From JBKBKN01 sp046294625 (GTDB lineage Bacteria; Bacteroidota; Bacteroidia; M30B66), in contig JBKBKN010000012.1 in assembly GCA_046294625.1 (NCBI GenBank), forward strand, positions 32,416-96,415: a stretch of 64,000 nucleotides of DNA, given 5' to 3'. Made by a program: the position numbers and the translations under genes. The notes under the pieces are model-generated. The model was not told where the DNA came from, did not search any database, and was given only the letters and a program-made list of their open reading frames with translations. This document shows positions 8,379 through 16,183 of the stretch, one piece after another (the stretch's first letter is position 1; each line of letters opens with the position of its first letter).

Positions 8379-8816
8379 TTACACCAGACTTTTAAGGTTT
8401 TCTGCAGTTTTATTGATTTCGTTTATGACTTCGAAAAATGTTTCGAGCTTATCTTTCGAGATACTTTTTTGAATTTCAGCATTGAAATTTTTTACCGATT
8501 TACGGGCAATTTCTCGCTTTTCTTTTCCAAGAGGAGTAAGAAAGATTCTTACTAATCTTCGGTCACTTTTATCCGCCATTCTTTTGATCAGCCCATTCTC
8601 TTCAAGATTTTTTAGTGTGCGTGTAAGGCTGCGTGCTTCCATACCCAGCAATGGGGCTATTTTAGTAGCGGGCGTGCCTTCGTCTAAATCGATATTGAGC
8701 AGTACAAATCCCACGGTGGTAGTACTCCCGTATTTTGCCGCTTCATTGTTATACATGCGGTAAATTGCATGCCAGCAGGACTTTATATTATAATCAACTG
8801 TTTCTGATGGTTTCAT
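8379..8816 (-). CDS. MarR-family transcriptional regulator
   Basis: A 145-aa winged-helix regulator. The recognition region ATKIAPLLGMEARSLTRTL is followed by the wing LEENGLIKRMADKSDRRLVRIFLT, whose DxRxxR pattern (SDRRLV) is diagnostic of MarR proteins. It is the first gene of a leftward unit with the microprotein and fadN, so it probably represses this operon and is released by a fatty-acyl ligand such as acyl-CoA; that ligand is inferred from context only. Bacillus fadNAE is instead controlled by a TetR-type FadR. A candidate operator (palindrome at 8914-8925) lies about 100 bp upstream of its start. Confidence 0.88.
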   Translation of the reverse strand: MKPSETVDYNIKSCWHAIYRMYNNEAAKYGSTTTVGFVLLNIDLDEGTPATKIAPLLGMEARSLTRTLKNLEENGLIKRMADKSDRRLVRIFLTPLGKEKREIARKSVKNFNAEIQKSISKDKLETFFEVINEINKTAENLKSLV

Positions 8817-9116
8817 GACCTCATCCTAAATTCTTCTCCCCTTATGTCAAGCATAGGGACACACTAAGAGAGAAGGACTATATTTTTACATGGTCAAACA
8901 TATCAAAAAATGTTATGCATGCATACGAATTTAGAAAATTTTTGATTTTGATCGCATGGTCAATGCCATCTTCAAAAAATCGTTATGCTATTTGAATTTT
9001 TTGCGGGGAAACCGATTGGGGTAAAGCTGTGGGTAATACGTTTTTTATTTTTCGATTAGCTGTGATAGCTAAATTCGAGTTAATGGCGCTAAAAGAGCGA
9101 AGGGGTGATCAATAAG
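8817..9116. other. 300-bp non-coding gap upstream of marR
   Basis: Contains the third copy of the GGGACAC hairpin family (8830-8877) and the candidate marR promoter and operator (8895-8925). From about 8960 to the end of the aldo/keto reductase gene at 9117 I see no gene, strong hairpin or clear promoter. Confidence 0.5.
8895..8925 (-). promoter_or_regulatory. Candidate marR promoter with palindromic operator
   Basis: On the minus strand a TATGTTTG box (8902-8895) fits the TAnnTTTG -7 element about 80 bases before the marR ATG. Twelve bases upstream of it sits a perfect 12-bp palindrome, TATGCATGCATA (8914-8925), in the spacer where a bound dimer would block RNA polymerase. No clear -33 TTG was found at the ideal distance. 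Confidence 0.45.
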
Positions 9117-10094
9117 TTACCAATCTTTTGCCTGAGGTTTATTATTCAAGATTTGTTCTATGCGCTCGGCTACCTGATCATCAATTTTATTGACTACTTC
9201 TGCTGCAGCAATGTTATCCATAAGGTGTTCTAATTTTGAAGCCCCCGTGATAACTGTGCTCACATGTTTATTTTTCAGCACCCAAGAAATAGCAAGTCTT
9301 GGCATGGTGGTGCCTAAGTCAGCAGCAAGTTGACTAAGCTTTCTTACTTTCTCAACGCGCTCATCAGAAAGGGTTTTATCACGAAGCCAGTCGAGTCCTT
9401 CCATGGTCAAACGGGTGTTTTCGGGAATACCATTGTTGTATTTTCCTGAAAGAAGACCGCTAGCCAGTGGCGACCAGGTGGTAGATCCATATTGCATCAC
9501 ATCAAAGATTCGCGCATATTCCACTTCGAAGCGATAACGATAAAACATATTATATTGTGGTTGCTCCATTGTTGGCGGTATCAGGTTATGTTGTTTTGCC
9601 ACCATAAAGGCTTCCATGATTTCCTGTGCCGTCCACTCGGATGTTCCCCAATATAGAATTTTGCCCTGACGAATGAGATCATTCATAGCCCAGACGGTTT
9701 CTTCCATTGGTGTATTCGGATCTGCACGGTGGCAGAAGAAAAGGTCGAGGTAGTCTAACTGAAAGCGTTTGAGCGCAGCATGGCAGGCTTCGAAAACATG
9801 TTTTCGACTCAAGCCTGTTTGGTTGGGTTTGTCTCCACCCCAAAACACTTTACTGGAAACTACATACGTATCACGACTCCATTGCACTTTCTTTAATATG
9901 TTGCCCATTACAATTTCAGATTTGCCTCGGGCATAGATTTCGGCGTTGTCGAAAAAATTCACGCCATGGTCATAGGCTGCAATCATGAGTTGTTCTGCCA
10001 CATCGTCGCCGATTTGTTTGCCAAATGTGAGCCAAGAGCCCAAAGATATTTCACTTACCTGTAGTCCTGATTTTCCTAATCTTCTGTATTGCAT
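9117..10094 (-). CDS. Aldo/keto reductase (potassium-channel beta-subunit-like)
   Basis: NADPH-dependent oxidoreductase of 325 aa with a TIM-barrel fold. The catalytic tetrad is visible: D49 and Y54 (FFDNAEIYA), K82 (VVSSKVFWGG) and H122 (LDLFFCHRADP). The segment after it, GKILYWGTSEWT, and the C-terminal cofactor segment PRLAISWVLKN with VITGASKLEHLMDN group it with the Kv-beta/YghZ branch (AKR6-like), which often reduces methylglyoxal or other reactive aldehydes. Substrate is not determinable here. It appears monocistronic: a strong terminator separates it from mdh upstream, and a non-coding gap follows. No channel gene is nearby to suggest a true channel subunit. Confidence 0.88.
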   Translation of the reverse strand: MQYRRLGKSGLQVSEISLGSWLTFGKQIGDDVAEQLMIAAYDHGVNFFDNAEIYARGKSEIVMGNILKKVQWSRDTYVVSSKVFWGGDKPNQTGLSRKHVFEACHAALKRFQLDYLDLFFCHRADPNTPMEETVWAMNDLIRQGKILYWGTSEWTAQEIMEAFMVAKQHNLIPPTMEQPQYNMFYRYRFEVEYARIFDVMQYGSTTWSPLASGLLSGKYNNGIPENTRLTMEGLDWLRDKTLSDERVEKVRKLSQLAADLGTTMPRLAISWVLKNKHVSTVITGASKLEHLMDNIAAAEVVNKIDDQVAERIEQILNNKPQAKDW

Positions 10095-10150
10095 GGGAAT
10101 ATTTTTAATTATTAAACTAATGAATTTACGAACCGAAAGTTTATAAAAAA

Positions 10151-10170
10151 GCCTGACTTTTTAGTCAGGC
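10151..10170 (-). terminator. Rho-independent terminator of mdh
   Basis: Perfect 8-bp stem GCCTGACT/AGTCAGGC (10151-10158, 10163-10170) with a TTTT loop, flanked by A6 on the left and T6 on the right. On the minus strand it lies 18 bp past the mdh stop and is followed by a T run. Confidence 0.85.
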
Positions 10171-10187
10171 TTTTTTATTTTTAATCA

Positions 10188-11129
10188 TTAGGCTGTTGTT
10201 TTGGTCATGTTGTCATACACATCCATAACTTCTTTCACAGCAGATGCGGATTGATGAACAAGTTTTAATTCATCTTCGGTAAGTTTCAACTCGATTACTT
10301 CTTCTATGCCTGCTGCACCAAGCTTAACAGGTACGCCCAAATAAATATCCTTCAAGCCATATTGACCGGTAAGCCATGCGCAGCAAGGGAAGATTCTTTT
10401 TTGGTCGCGTACAATGGCTTCAACCATTTGAGCTGCAGCAGCGCCGGGGGCATACCATGCAGAAGTGCCCATCAAATTGACAAGTTCACCACCACCTTTT
10501 TTGGTACGCTCAATAATGGCATCAAGTTTTGCACTATCAATCAGTTCTGTAACAGGGATTCCTGATACGGTAGTATATCTTGGCAATGGAACCATGGTGT
10601 CGCCATGTCCGCCCATGAGCATCGCTTGAATATCTTTTGGCGATACTTCCAATGCATCAGCAAGAAATGCACGATAGCGGGCAGTGTCAAGAATACCTGC
10701 CATTCCAAATACTTTATTTGGGTTAATTTTAGCCGTTAAATAGGCCACATAGGTCATCACATCTAATGGATTGGATACCACGATGATGATGGCATCGGGA
10801 GAGTATTTAATAATGTTTTCAGTAACTGATTTTACAATTCCTGCATTAGTAGCGATAAGATCATCGCGGCTCATACCTGGTTTTCTTGGCAATCCAGAAG
10901 TGATTACAACAACATCTGATCCGGCTGTTTTGATATAATCGTTGGTATGACCAATCGTTTTCGTGTCATAGAGATTGATTGGGGCAGTTTGCCACATATC
11001 TAGCGATTTGCCTTCAGCAAGCCCCTCTTTGATATCGAGCAATACGACTTCTTTACACAATTCTCTTTCTGCGATGACATTGGCACATGTAGCACCAACA
11101 TTTCCTGCACCTACTACGGTTACTTTCAT
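10188..11129 (-). CDS. mdh: Malate dehydrogenase
   Basis: NAD-dependent malate/oxaloacetate interconversion in the citric acid cycle, of the LDH-like type. I place the start at 11129, giving 313 aa. The frame stays open to 11246, but the 39 extra residues lie before the nucleotide-binding fold and lack any signal character. The Rossmann motif is VVGAGNVGA (5-13) with D32 as the ribose-binding acid. The mobile loop is GLPRKPGMSR (79-88), with R82 and R88 as substrate arginines. D148 and R151 (GILDTAR) and the catalytic H175 (MGGHGDTMVP) complete the site. The arginine-rich loop marks malate, not lactate, as substrate. The gene stands alone with its own terminator. Confidence 0.95.
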   Translation of the reverse strand: MKVTVVGAGNVGATCANVIAERELCKEVVLLDIKEGLAEGKSLDMWQTAPINLYDTKTIGHTNDYIKTAGSDVVVITSGLPRKPGMSRDDLIATNAGIVKSVTENIIKYSPDAIIIVVSNPLDVMTYVAYLTAKINPNKVFGMAGILDTARYRAFLADALEVSPKDIQAMLMGGHGDTMVPLPRYTTVSGIPVTELIDSAKLDAIIERTKKGGGELVNLMGTSAWYAPGAAAAQMVEAIVRDQKRIFPCCAWLTGQYGLKDIYLGVPVKLGAAGIEEVIELKLTEDELKLVHQSASAVKEVMDVYDNMTKTTA

Positions 11130-11257
11130 TGTTTTATTTTTGTTGAGATGGTTAATATAATTGATTTGCGGCGCTAAATTAGAAAACGCTGTAAATCTGC
11201 AATATGGAATGTGCAAAAAACTTTTAAAATCAGCAATTAATCTCACTCGCTTAGAAG

Positions 11258-11265
11258 TACTTTTG
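11258..11265 (+). promoter_or_regulatory. -7 promoter box directly before the mscS start
   Basis: TACTTTTG fits TAnnTTTG and ends only 7 bases before the ATG at 11273, so the transcript would be leaderless or nearly so. No good TTG -33 element was found at 19-20 bases. Confidence 0.4.
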
Positions 11266-11272
11266 CAGCGAA

Positions 11273-12130
11273 ATGGCTATTCAATTCCGTCCTAAACTTG
11301 TTCGCCGGATCATTCTACTTAGTTTGATCGTGATTGCTGCTGAACTGATTTATCTTGCGATACGTCGTGACATGATCACATTTAATCCGATCTTGATCAG
11401 AGCACTCGAAGTTGTTTTCAGTTTTGTGATTTCGCTCCTTGTGATTACCATTGTTTTGAGGCTTACCCAAAATAAGGTTTTTAACATGTTTCGCAAGGAA
11501 ATGGAGATTGAGCAACGCATTATTATAGCCAAGCTTTATTCGATTGCACTTTACAGTATTGCTTTTTTAGTTGCCTTTTGGCGGGCTGGTGTCTCGCTCG
11601 GCAATCTTACGTTATTTGTTGGTTTAATTGCGACCGGTTTTGCGTTCGCCATTCGCGACTTATTACTTTCGTTTTTTGCTTGGTTTATCATTTTAAACAA
11701 AAAGCCCTTTCAGATGGGCGACTACATTAAAATTGGAAATGAAATGGGTTTGGTAACCCGCATCGGTACTTTCTTTTTCACATTAGAAACCGGCACACCG
11801 GGAGAATTTGTTAAAATCCCAAATAGTATGATTCTCACCAATCCTATTCAGAATAAGGGAGAAGAGCGCTATAAGGAAGTAATAAGGGTAAAACTCACTT
11901 CTATTCCTGATGATTTCGAAGAAAAGATTTCAGAATTATCGTCATTTCTTCGTGCTCGAGTTCCTGACAAAGAGCTTTTTAAAGTTCGGCTTGATGCTGA
12001 TGAAAAGAACTGGTATCTGGTGATTTCTTATTTTGTAAGTTTCAAACAGGAACAATTGCGCACCACTGTATTGATAGAAGTGAATCGTTTGTTAAAAGAT
12101 CACCTATTTTCTAAAATCAATGAAGAATAA
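11273..12130 (+). CDS. MscS-family mechanosensitive channel
   Basis: Inner-membrane small-conductance channel that relieves turgor after osmotic downshock. At 285 aa it is close to the minimal MscS length. Hydrophobic segments lie near residues 12-28, 40-62 and 85-105, followed by the pore-lining helix GLIATGFAFAIRDLLLSFFAWFIIL (about 116-140). The cytosolic beta domain then begins with the signature PFQMGDYIKIGNEMGLVTRIG, and KIPNSMILTNPIQN is the usual loop at the end of the beta domain. The C-terminal vestibule domain follows. It overlaps the next gene by 11 bases (ATGAAGAATAA), so the two are likely one transcript. Confidence 0.88.
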   Translation: MAIQFRPKLVRRIILLSLIVIAAELIYLAIRRDMITFNPILIRALEVVFSFVISLLVITIVLRLTQNKVFNMFRKEMEIEQRIIIAKLYSIALYSIAFLVAFWRAGVSLGNLTLFVGLIATGFAFAIRDLLLSFFAWFIILNKKPFQMGDYIKIGNEMGLVTRIGTFFFTLETGTPGEFVKIPNSMILTNPIQNKGEERYKEVIRVKLTSIPDDFEEKISELSSFLRARVPDKELFKVRLDADEKNWYLVISYFVSFKQEQLRTTVLIEVNRLLKDHLFSKINEE

Positions 12131-13283
12131 GTGGTCTGGCATAACATTCGTTGCCTTTTTTTGGGCTGCATGCATCACAAGTGTTGGGCAAGCCCTGCTT
12201 CAAATTCAGACTGCGGGCAATCTTCACTCTTCGATTAAAGAATCATCGGGGATTGATCAGGACCCTTGGGGGAGAATCTGGACACACAACGATGGTGGCG
12301 ATCAGGCAAGGGTTTATCAAATTAATGAGCAAGGAGCAACACTCAGAACACTCAATATTCTAAATGCCCAAAATATAGATTGGGAAGACATCACCATATC
12401 GACCGATGGCTACATGTTTGTTGCAGATTTGGGCAACAACAGTAATGATCGCAACGATTTGAAGATTTATAAGGTGAATCTGAATGAGTTGACCGAGAAT
12501 CAGCATTCGATTGCAGCAGAAATCATCCATGTGCGTTACAATGAGCAAGTGGCCTTTCCACCGCCACAATCTCAAAGACATTTTGATGTCGAAGCTATTG
12601 CCTGGCGAAATCGCAAGTTGTATTTGTTTACCAAAAACCGATCATCGCCTAATGATGGACTGACCAGGATTTATGAATTGCCTGATGCCCCCGGTTCTTA
12701 TAATTTGAGCGCGATAATGACCTTTTTTACTTCTACCAATGTATCTGAAGGGAGAATTACTGCTGCTGATTTCTCTGATGATGGCAGCCAACTTGTATTA
12801 ATATCAACCAATAAATTGTGGCATTTTAAGAATTTGTCAACTCAATTTTCTCTAAATGTCCCGGTAACTATTTTTTCAATGGAACCAATCACGCAGAAAG
12901 AAGCTGTTTGTTTCATCGATGAATGTAAGATTTTACTCACTGATGAGGTTAATGATTCTCAGTCATCAGGAGGAAAGATTTACTCCGCAGACTTCTGTCC
13001 ATCAGGCATGGATGCAAAGAAAGAATCGTATCAGATAAATTCATGGTTTAACCAGCAGATAAATAGTATTGAAGTAAGCTTCTCGACTGATTTGCATGGC
13101 AAAGAGATGATTGTGGTTTTATATAGTTTAACGGGGCAATTAATTTTTTACGAAAGCATTAGGGTTGAAGGTAAAATTGCCTTTATACTGCCAAGTTTTA
13201 TAACAACGGGTATTTATCACTTTATGGTTTACAACAAAGATTTTATTCACCATGTAAATCGAATGGCTGTAAGAAATGACTAG
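12120..13283 (+). CDS. Exported protein with a degenerate T9SS-like C-terminal domain
   Basis: A 387-aa protein of unknown function. An N-terminal signal peptide is clear (basic MKNK, a hydrophobic stretch and VGQA near residue 25). The central part alternates beta strands with aspartate and asparagine-rich turns (DLGNNSNDRNDLKIY, DVEAIAWRNRKLYLF, AADFSDDGSQLVLIS), which looks like a beta-propeller similar to phytase or SdiA-regulated lipoproteins. The last 80 residues resemble a T9SS sorting domain (LYSLTGQLI, then TTGIYHFMV) but lack the YPNP entry motif. No catalytic residues were recognised. It overlaps mscS by 11 bases. A secreted or surface location is inferred. Confidence 0.65.
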   Translation: MKNKWSGITFVAFFWAACITSVGQALLQIQTAGNLHSSIKESSGIDQDPWGRIWTHNDGGDQARVYQINEQGATLRTLNILNAQNIDWEDITISTDGYMFVADLGNNSNDRNDLKIYKVNLNELTENQHSIAAEIIHVRYNEQVAFPPPQSQRHFDVEAIAWRNRKLYLFTKNRSSPNDGLTRIYELPDAPGSYNLSAIMTFFTSTNVSEGRITAADFSDDGSQLVLISTNKLWHFKNLSTQFSLNVPVTIFSMEPITQKEAVCFIDECKILLTDEVNDSQSSGGKIYSADFCPSGMDAKKESYQINSWFNQQINSIEVSFSTDLHGKEMIVVLYSLTGQLIFYESIRVEGKIAFILPSFITTGIYHFMVYNKDFIHHVNRMAVRND

Positions 13284-13467
13284 ATTTTGTCAAGTTATTA
13301 ACCATTGAATGGTTGATTTCTTCTGTTAAAATCCTGTCAATGCAAAAATGCTTTGTTATTTTTGCTTCACCTAATCGCTAATGTAGGACTAATTTATTTT
13401 GAATCTTACACCGGCGAAACCAATCAAGTCTATCTGACGATATAAGAGTCAGACCAAAAGAAAAAAG

Positions 13468-13893
13468 ATGAAGAACATTAACTCAGGAAAGATTTTTATC
13501 GTAGAGGATGAGCCGTTTTTTGCAAACTTGATCAATTATGATCTTGAAAGCAGAAATTACACTGATATCAAAGTGTTTTTTAACGGAGAAGACTGTGTTA
13601 AAGCGCTCAAGGAAAATCCGAGAGTTGTAATCCTTGATCATCAGCTTCCGGGCATGTCGGGGATGGATGTATTGAAAAAAATCAAAGCTCACAATCCTGA
13701 TATCCATGTGATTTTCCTCACATCACAAACTGGTCCTGAAGTTGCCATAGCTGCTTTCAAACAAGGTGCGCATGATTTTATTATCAAAACTGAAACAGCC
13801 TTTGATGAAGTGCGAGAACTTCTGCAGAACATTTTTGATAAAGATCAAGAGAAGATCAAAATGAAGGATTATCCTGGAAAAGCGAGAAAATAG
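13468..13893 (+). CDS. Receiver-only response regulator (CheY-like)
   Basis: A 141-aa single receiver domain without an output domain. The acidic pocket is IVEDEPFF near residue 11. The phospho-acceptor Asp lies in VVILDHQLPGMSG (about residue 53), the switch Thr in VIFLTSQTG, and the conserved Lys in DFIIKTETAF. The usual Pro after the Lys is replaced by Thr. It probably relays a signal by protein-protein contact. A histidine kinase (20990-22666) is 7 kb away and is one candidate partner, but no pairing can be proven. A TATTTTTG box at 13357-13364 could be its promoter, with a leader of about 100 bases. It meets the convergent desaturase gene after 5 bp. Confidence 0.88.
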   Translation: MKNINSGKIFIVEDEPFFANLINYDLESRNYTDIKVFFNGEDCVKALKENPRVVILDHQLPGMSGMDVLKKIKAHNPDIHVIFLTSQTGPEVAIAAFKQGAHDFIIKTETAFDEVRELLQNIFDKDQEKIKMKDYPGKARK

Positions 13894-13898
13894 TGCTT

Positions 13899-15359
13899 TT
13901 AATGAATCAGATCGCTTACAATTTTTGCAGATAGCAGGCAGAGTGGTATGCCACCTCCGGGGTGAACACTGCCACCACAGAAATACAGATTTTCAATATT
14001 GTTTGTGAAGTTGGCGTGCCTTAAAAAAGCTGAATATCTATTGTTGGAGCTGCTACCATACAATGCGCCTTGAAAGGAACTTGTTTTCAATTCAATCATT
14101 TTAGGCTCTAAAATTTCTTCGGTTATTATCAAAGGTGATATTTCTCTACCGAGCAATCGACTTAGCTTTTGGAGTATTGCTTCTTTTGCTTTTTGTTTTA
14201 ATCTTTCCCAGTCTTGCCCTGTGTCGCCCGGAACATTAATCATTACAAACCAATTTTCGCATCCATCGGGTGCGTCTGACTTCTGAAGCTTTGATGTGAT
14301 ATTGATATAAACTGTTGGGTCGTCGCTAATGGTTTGATTTTGAAAGATTTCGTAAAACTCTGCTCTGTAATCAGCACTGAAAAAGATATTATGCATATCG
14401 AGTTCCGGAAAATTTCCTCTAATACCCCAATAAAAAATAAGGGCAGAGCTGGAGCGGGGCTGACCGAGCGTTTTTTCGGGTGCTTTTTGGGTTTTGAGCA
14501 ATTTGCGATATGCGGGCACAATGTCGCTGTTACAAACAATTAAATCGGCAGTATGGATTTCTTTGCCCACGCTCACAGCAATAGCTTTTTTGTCTTTTAC
14601 AATAATCTCATCTACTTCTTGATTGAGTCGAAACAACACCCCTTTTCGTTTGGCTAAGTGATAAATCGATTGAGAAATTTCATGCATGCCGCCATTTGGG
14701 AAATAGGCCCCAAGATTAAATTCAAGATGTGGAATGGCATTGAGCACAGCAGGAGCCTGATAAGGGTCGGAGCCATTGTAGGTCGCATAGCGATTGAACA
14801 GCTGCACTAATCTCTCGTCGCTGAACCATTTCTTGTTGGCGCCATCTATGGTATCGAAAATGCCTAAAAATGGAAGTCTAACCACACCTTTAACAAAATC
14901 GAAATTGAGATAATTGCCAAGCTTATGCAGAGATTGTTTTAGAAAAACGGGATAGGTGGTATCATAGATGAATTTACTCTTGCGGAGATACCGAACCACA
15001 GATTTTTTATCAGTATTTAATTTTAATGCCACTTCATCTGCAAATTTTTCCGGATCAGCGTAAGCATGTAATCTCGTACCGTCTTCGTAGAAATAGTTGC
15101 AAACGATGGGCAAGCGTTTGTAGTTAAAATACTCCTTTGGGTTTTCACCTGCCAGTTGAAATAATTCATCGACCTGATGCGGAAGGGTAAAGAGGGATGG
15201 ACCGGCATCGAATCGGAAACCATTGGAAATGATTTCGGTGAGTTTGCCACCGGTGTAATTGTTTTTTTCAAAAACTTCGACCCGATAGCCTTTTACGGTA
15301 AGTCTGACTGACGCTGCAAGTCCAGCTATTCCGCTTCCGATGATAATGGCTTTTTTCAA
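13899..15359 (-). CDS. Carotenoid desaturase, CrtI/CrtD family
   Basis: FAD-dependent desaturase of 486 aa. The N-terminal dinucleotide fold is IIGSGIAGLAASVRL with the acidic ribose contact in VEVFEKNNYTGGK. The C-terminal FAD and substrate signature is FCGGSVHPGGGIPLCLLSA. Family members act as phytoene desaturase (CrtI) or 1-hydroxycarotenoid 3,4-desaturase (CrtD), and the sequence alone does not separate them for me. The window also encodes a CruF-type 1'-hydroxylase, a CrtZ hydroxylase and a cyclase at 25.8-27.6 kb, which would make a CrtD role sensible. No phytoene synthase is seen anywhere in the window. It is alone here, convergent to the response regulator. Confidence 0.82.
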   Translation of the reverse strand: MKKAIIIGSGIAGLAASVRLTVKGYRVEVFEKNNYTGGKLTEIISNGFRFDAGPSLFTLPHQVDELFQLAGENPKEYFNYKRLPIVCNYFYEDGTRLHAYADPEKFADEVALKLNTDKKSVVRYLRKSKFIYDTTYPVFLKQSLHKLGNYLNFDFVKGVVRLPFLGIFDTIDGANKKWFSDERLVQLFNRYATYNGSDPYQAPAVLNAIPHLEFNLGAYFPNGGMHEISQSIYHLAKRKGVLFRLNQEVDEIIVKDKKAIAVSVGKEIHTADLIVCNSDIVPAYRKLLKTQKAPEKTLGQPRSSSALIFYWGIRGNFPELDMHNIFFSADYRAEFYEIFQNQTISDDPTVYINITSKLQKSDAPDGCENWFVMINVPGDTGQDWERLKQKAKEAILQKLSRLLGREISPLIITEEILEPKMIELKTSSFQGALYGSSSNNRYSAFLRHANFTNNIENLYFCGGSVHPGGGIPLCLLSAKIVSDLIH

Positions 15360-15528
15360 GAGTATTAATTATGCAGTTTTCAAACACTAAATCGCTCCTA
15401 AGGTTTATAGTGCGCTGTTATATATGCTACCATGATGGCAATAGAAGCATTCGCTCTCTTTAATAGGTGCGAAAATAAAAACGAAAACTCCAAAAAGCCG
15501 AGGTATTGAAAATAAGTATCACATGCCT

Positions 15529-16092
15529 TTACCATTTATCTTTGTCTTTAAGCACCACCTTGGTACTCATATATTCTTCAAGATCTGCGATAAGTTCATT
15601 GGCAAACTTGTCTATTTGCTTCAAATAGCCGGCATAATTGGGATCGTACGACTTCGATTCAGTATCCATCCAACGCTCTGCAGGAAAGGCCGTCGTTTGT
15701 TTCCACACAAAACGGGTGATTTCATATCTAAACCGCTCTTCGCGACAGGTCACCGTTATATTGTATAATACCATACCAGCATCGACCATAACTGGTTCCT
15801 GTCCTTTTTTTGCCGGACCTTCAGGTTTAGTGATTTTGATACGATGTTGACCTTCGATACTGCGCTTGGCCGCGTCACGGTTTTTGATTACTTCTGTAGG
15901 GTTTTTGTAATATTTTTTAAACCATTTCTCCAATCGGGCATAGAGCGTATCGGCAGTTGTTTTGGGCACTTCCACCACGCCGGTGTAAGTTATCAATTTT
16001 GTTTCATCATCTACAGGAATTCTTTCCTGTGCGTTCATTTCGCTGCTTAGGCACAACACTGCCGTGAGCAATAATACACCAATGTACTTCAT
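15529..16092 (-). CDS. Exported DUF4468-type protein
   Basis: A 187-aa protein with a signal peptide (MKYIGVLLLTAVLCLSSEM, cleavage after the NA of NAQ). I start it at 16092, because the 14 residues encoded upstream in the same frame would bury the signal peptide. The mature part, with ITYTGVVEVPKTTADTLYARLEKWF and later MVDAGMVLYNITVTCREERFRYEITRF, has the strand-helix arrangement of DUF4468, a TBP-like fold common in Bacteroidota periplasmic proteins. No catalytic motif is apparent. It follows glgC by 91 bp on the same strand, although a functional link is not evident. The function is unknown. Confidence 0.65.
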   Translation of the reverse strand: MKYIGVLLLTAVLCLSSEMNAQERIPVDDETKLITYTGVVEVPKTTADTLYARLEKWFKKYYKNPTEVIKNRDAAKRSIEGQHRIKITKPEGPAKKGQEPVMVDAGMVLYNITVTCREERFRYEITRFVWKQTTAFPAERWMDTESKSYDPNYAGYLKQIDKFANELIADLEEYMSTKVVLKDKDKW

Positions 16093-16183
16093 GTTTAACT
16101 GTGGTTGAATATTTTTAAAAAGTTCAACAAACATAAATTGCTTCCTTGAGTGTGCAGCTACTTTGAATAACTTTTTTTAAACA

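Noticed and set aside
11130..11246. N-terminal extension of malate dehydrogenase
   Set aside because: The 39 extra residues precede the Rossmann motif and show no signal or domain; the ATG at 11129 gives the usual length.
14334..14543. Small + strand ORF inside the carotenoid desaturase gene
   Set aside because: It is a shadow frame of a conserved FAD enzyme.
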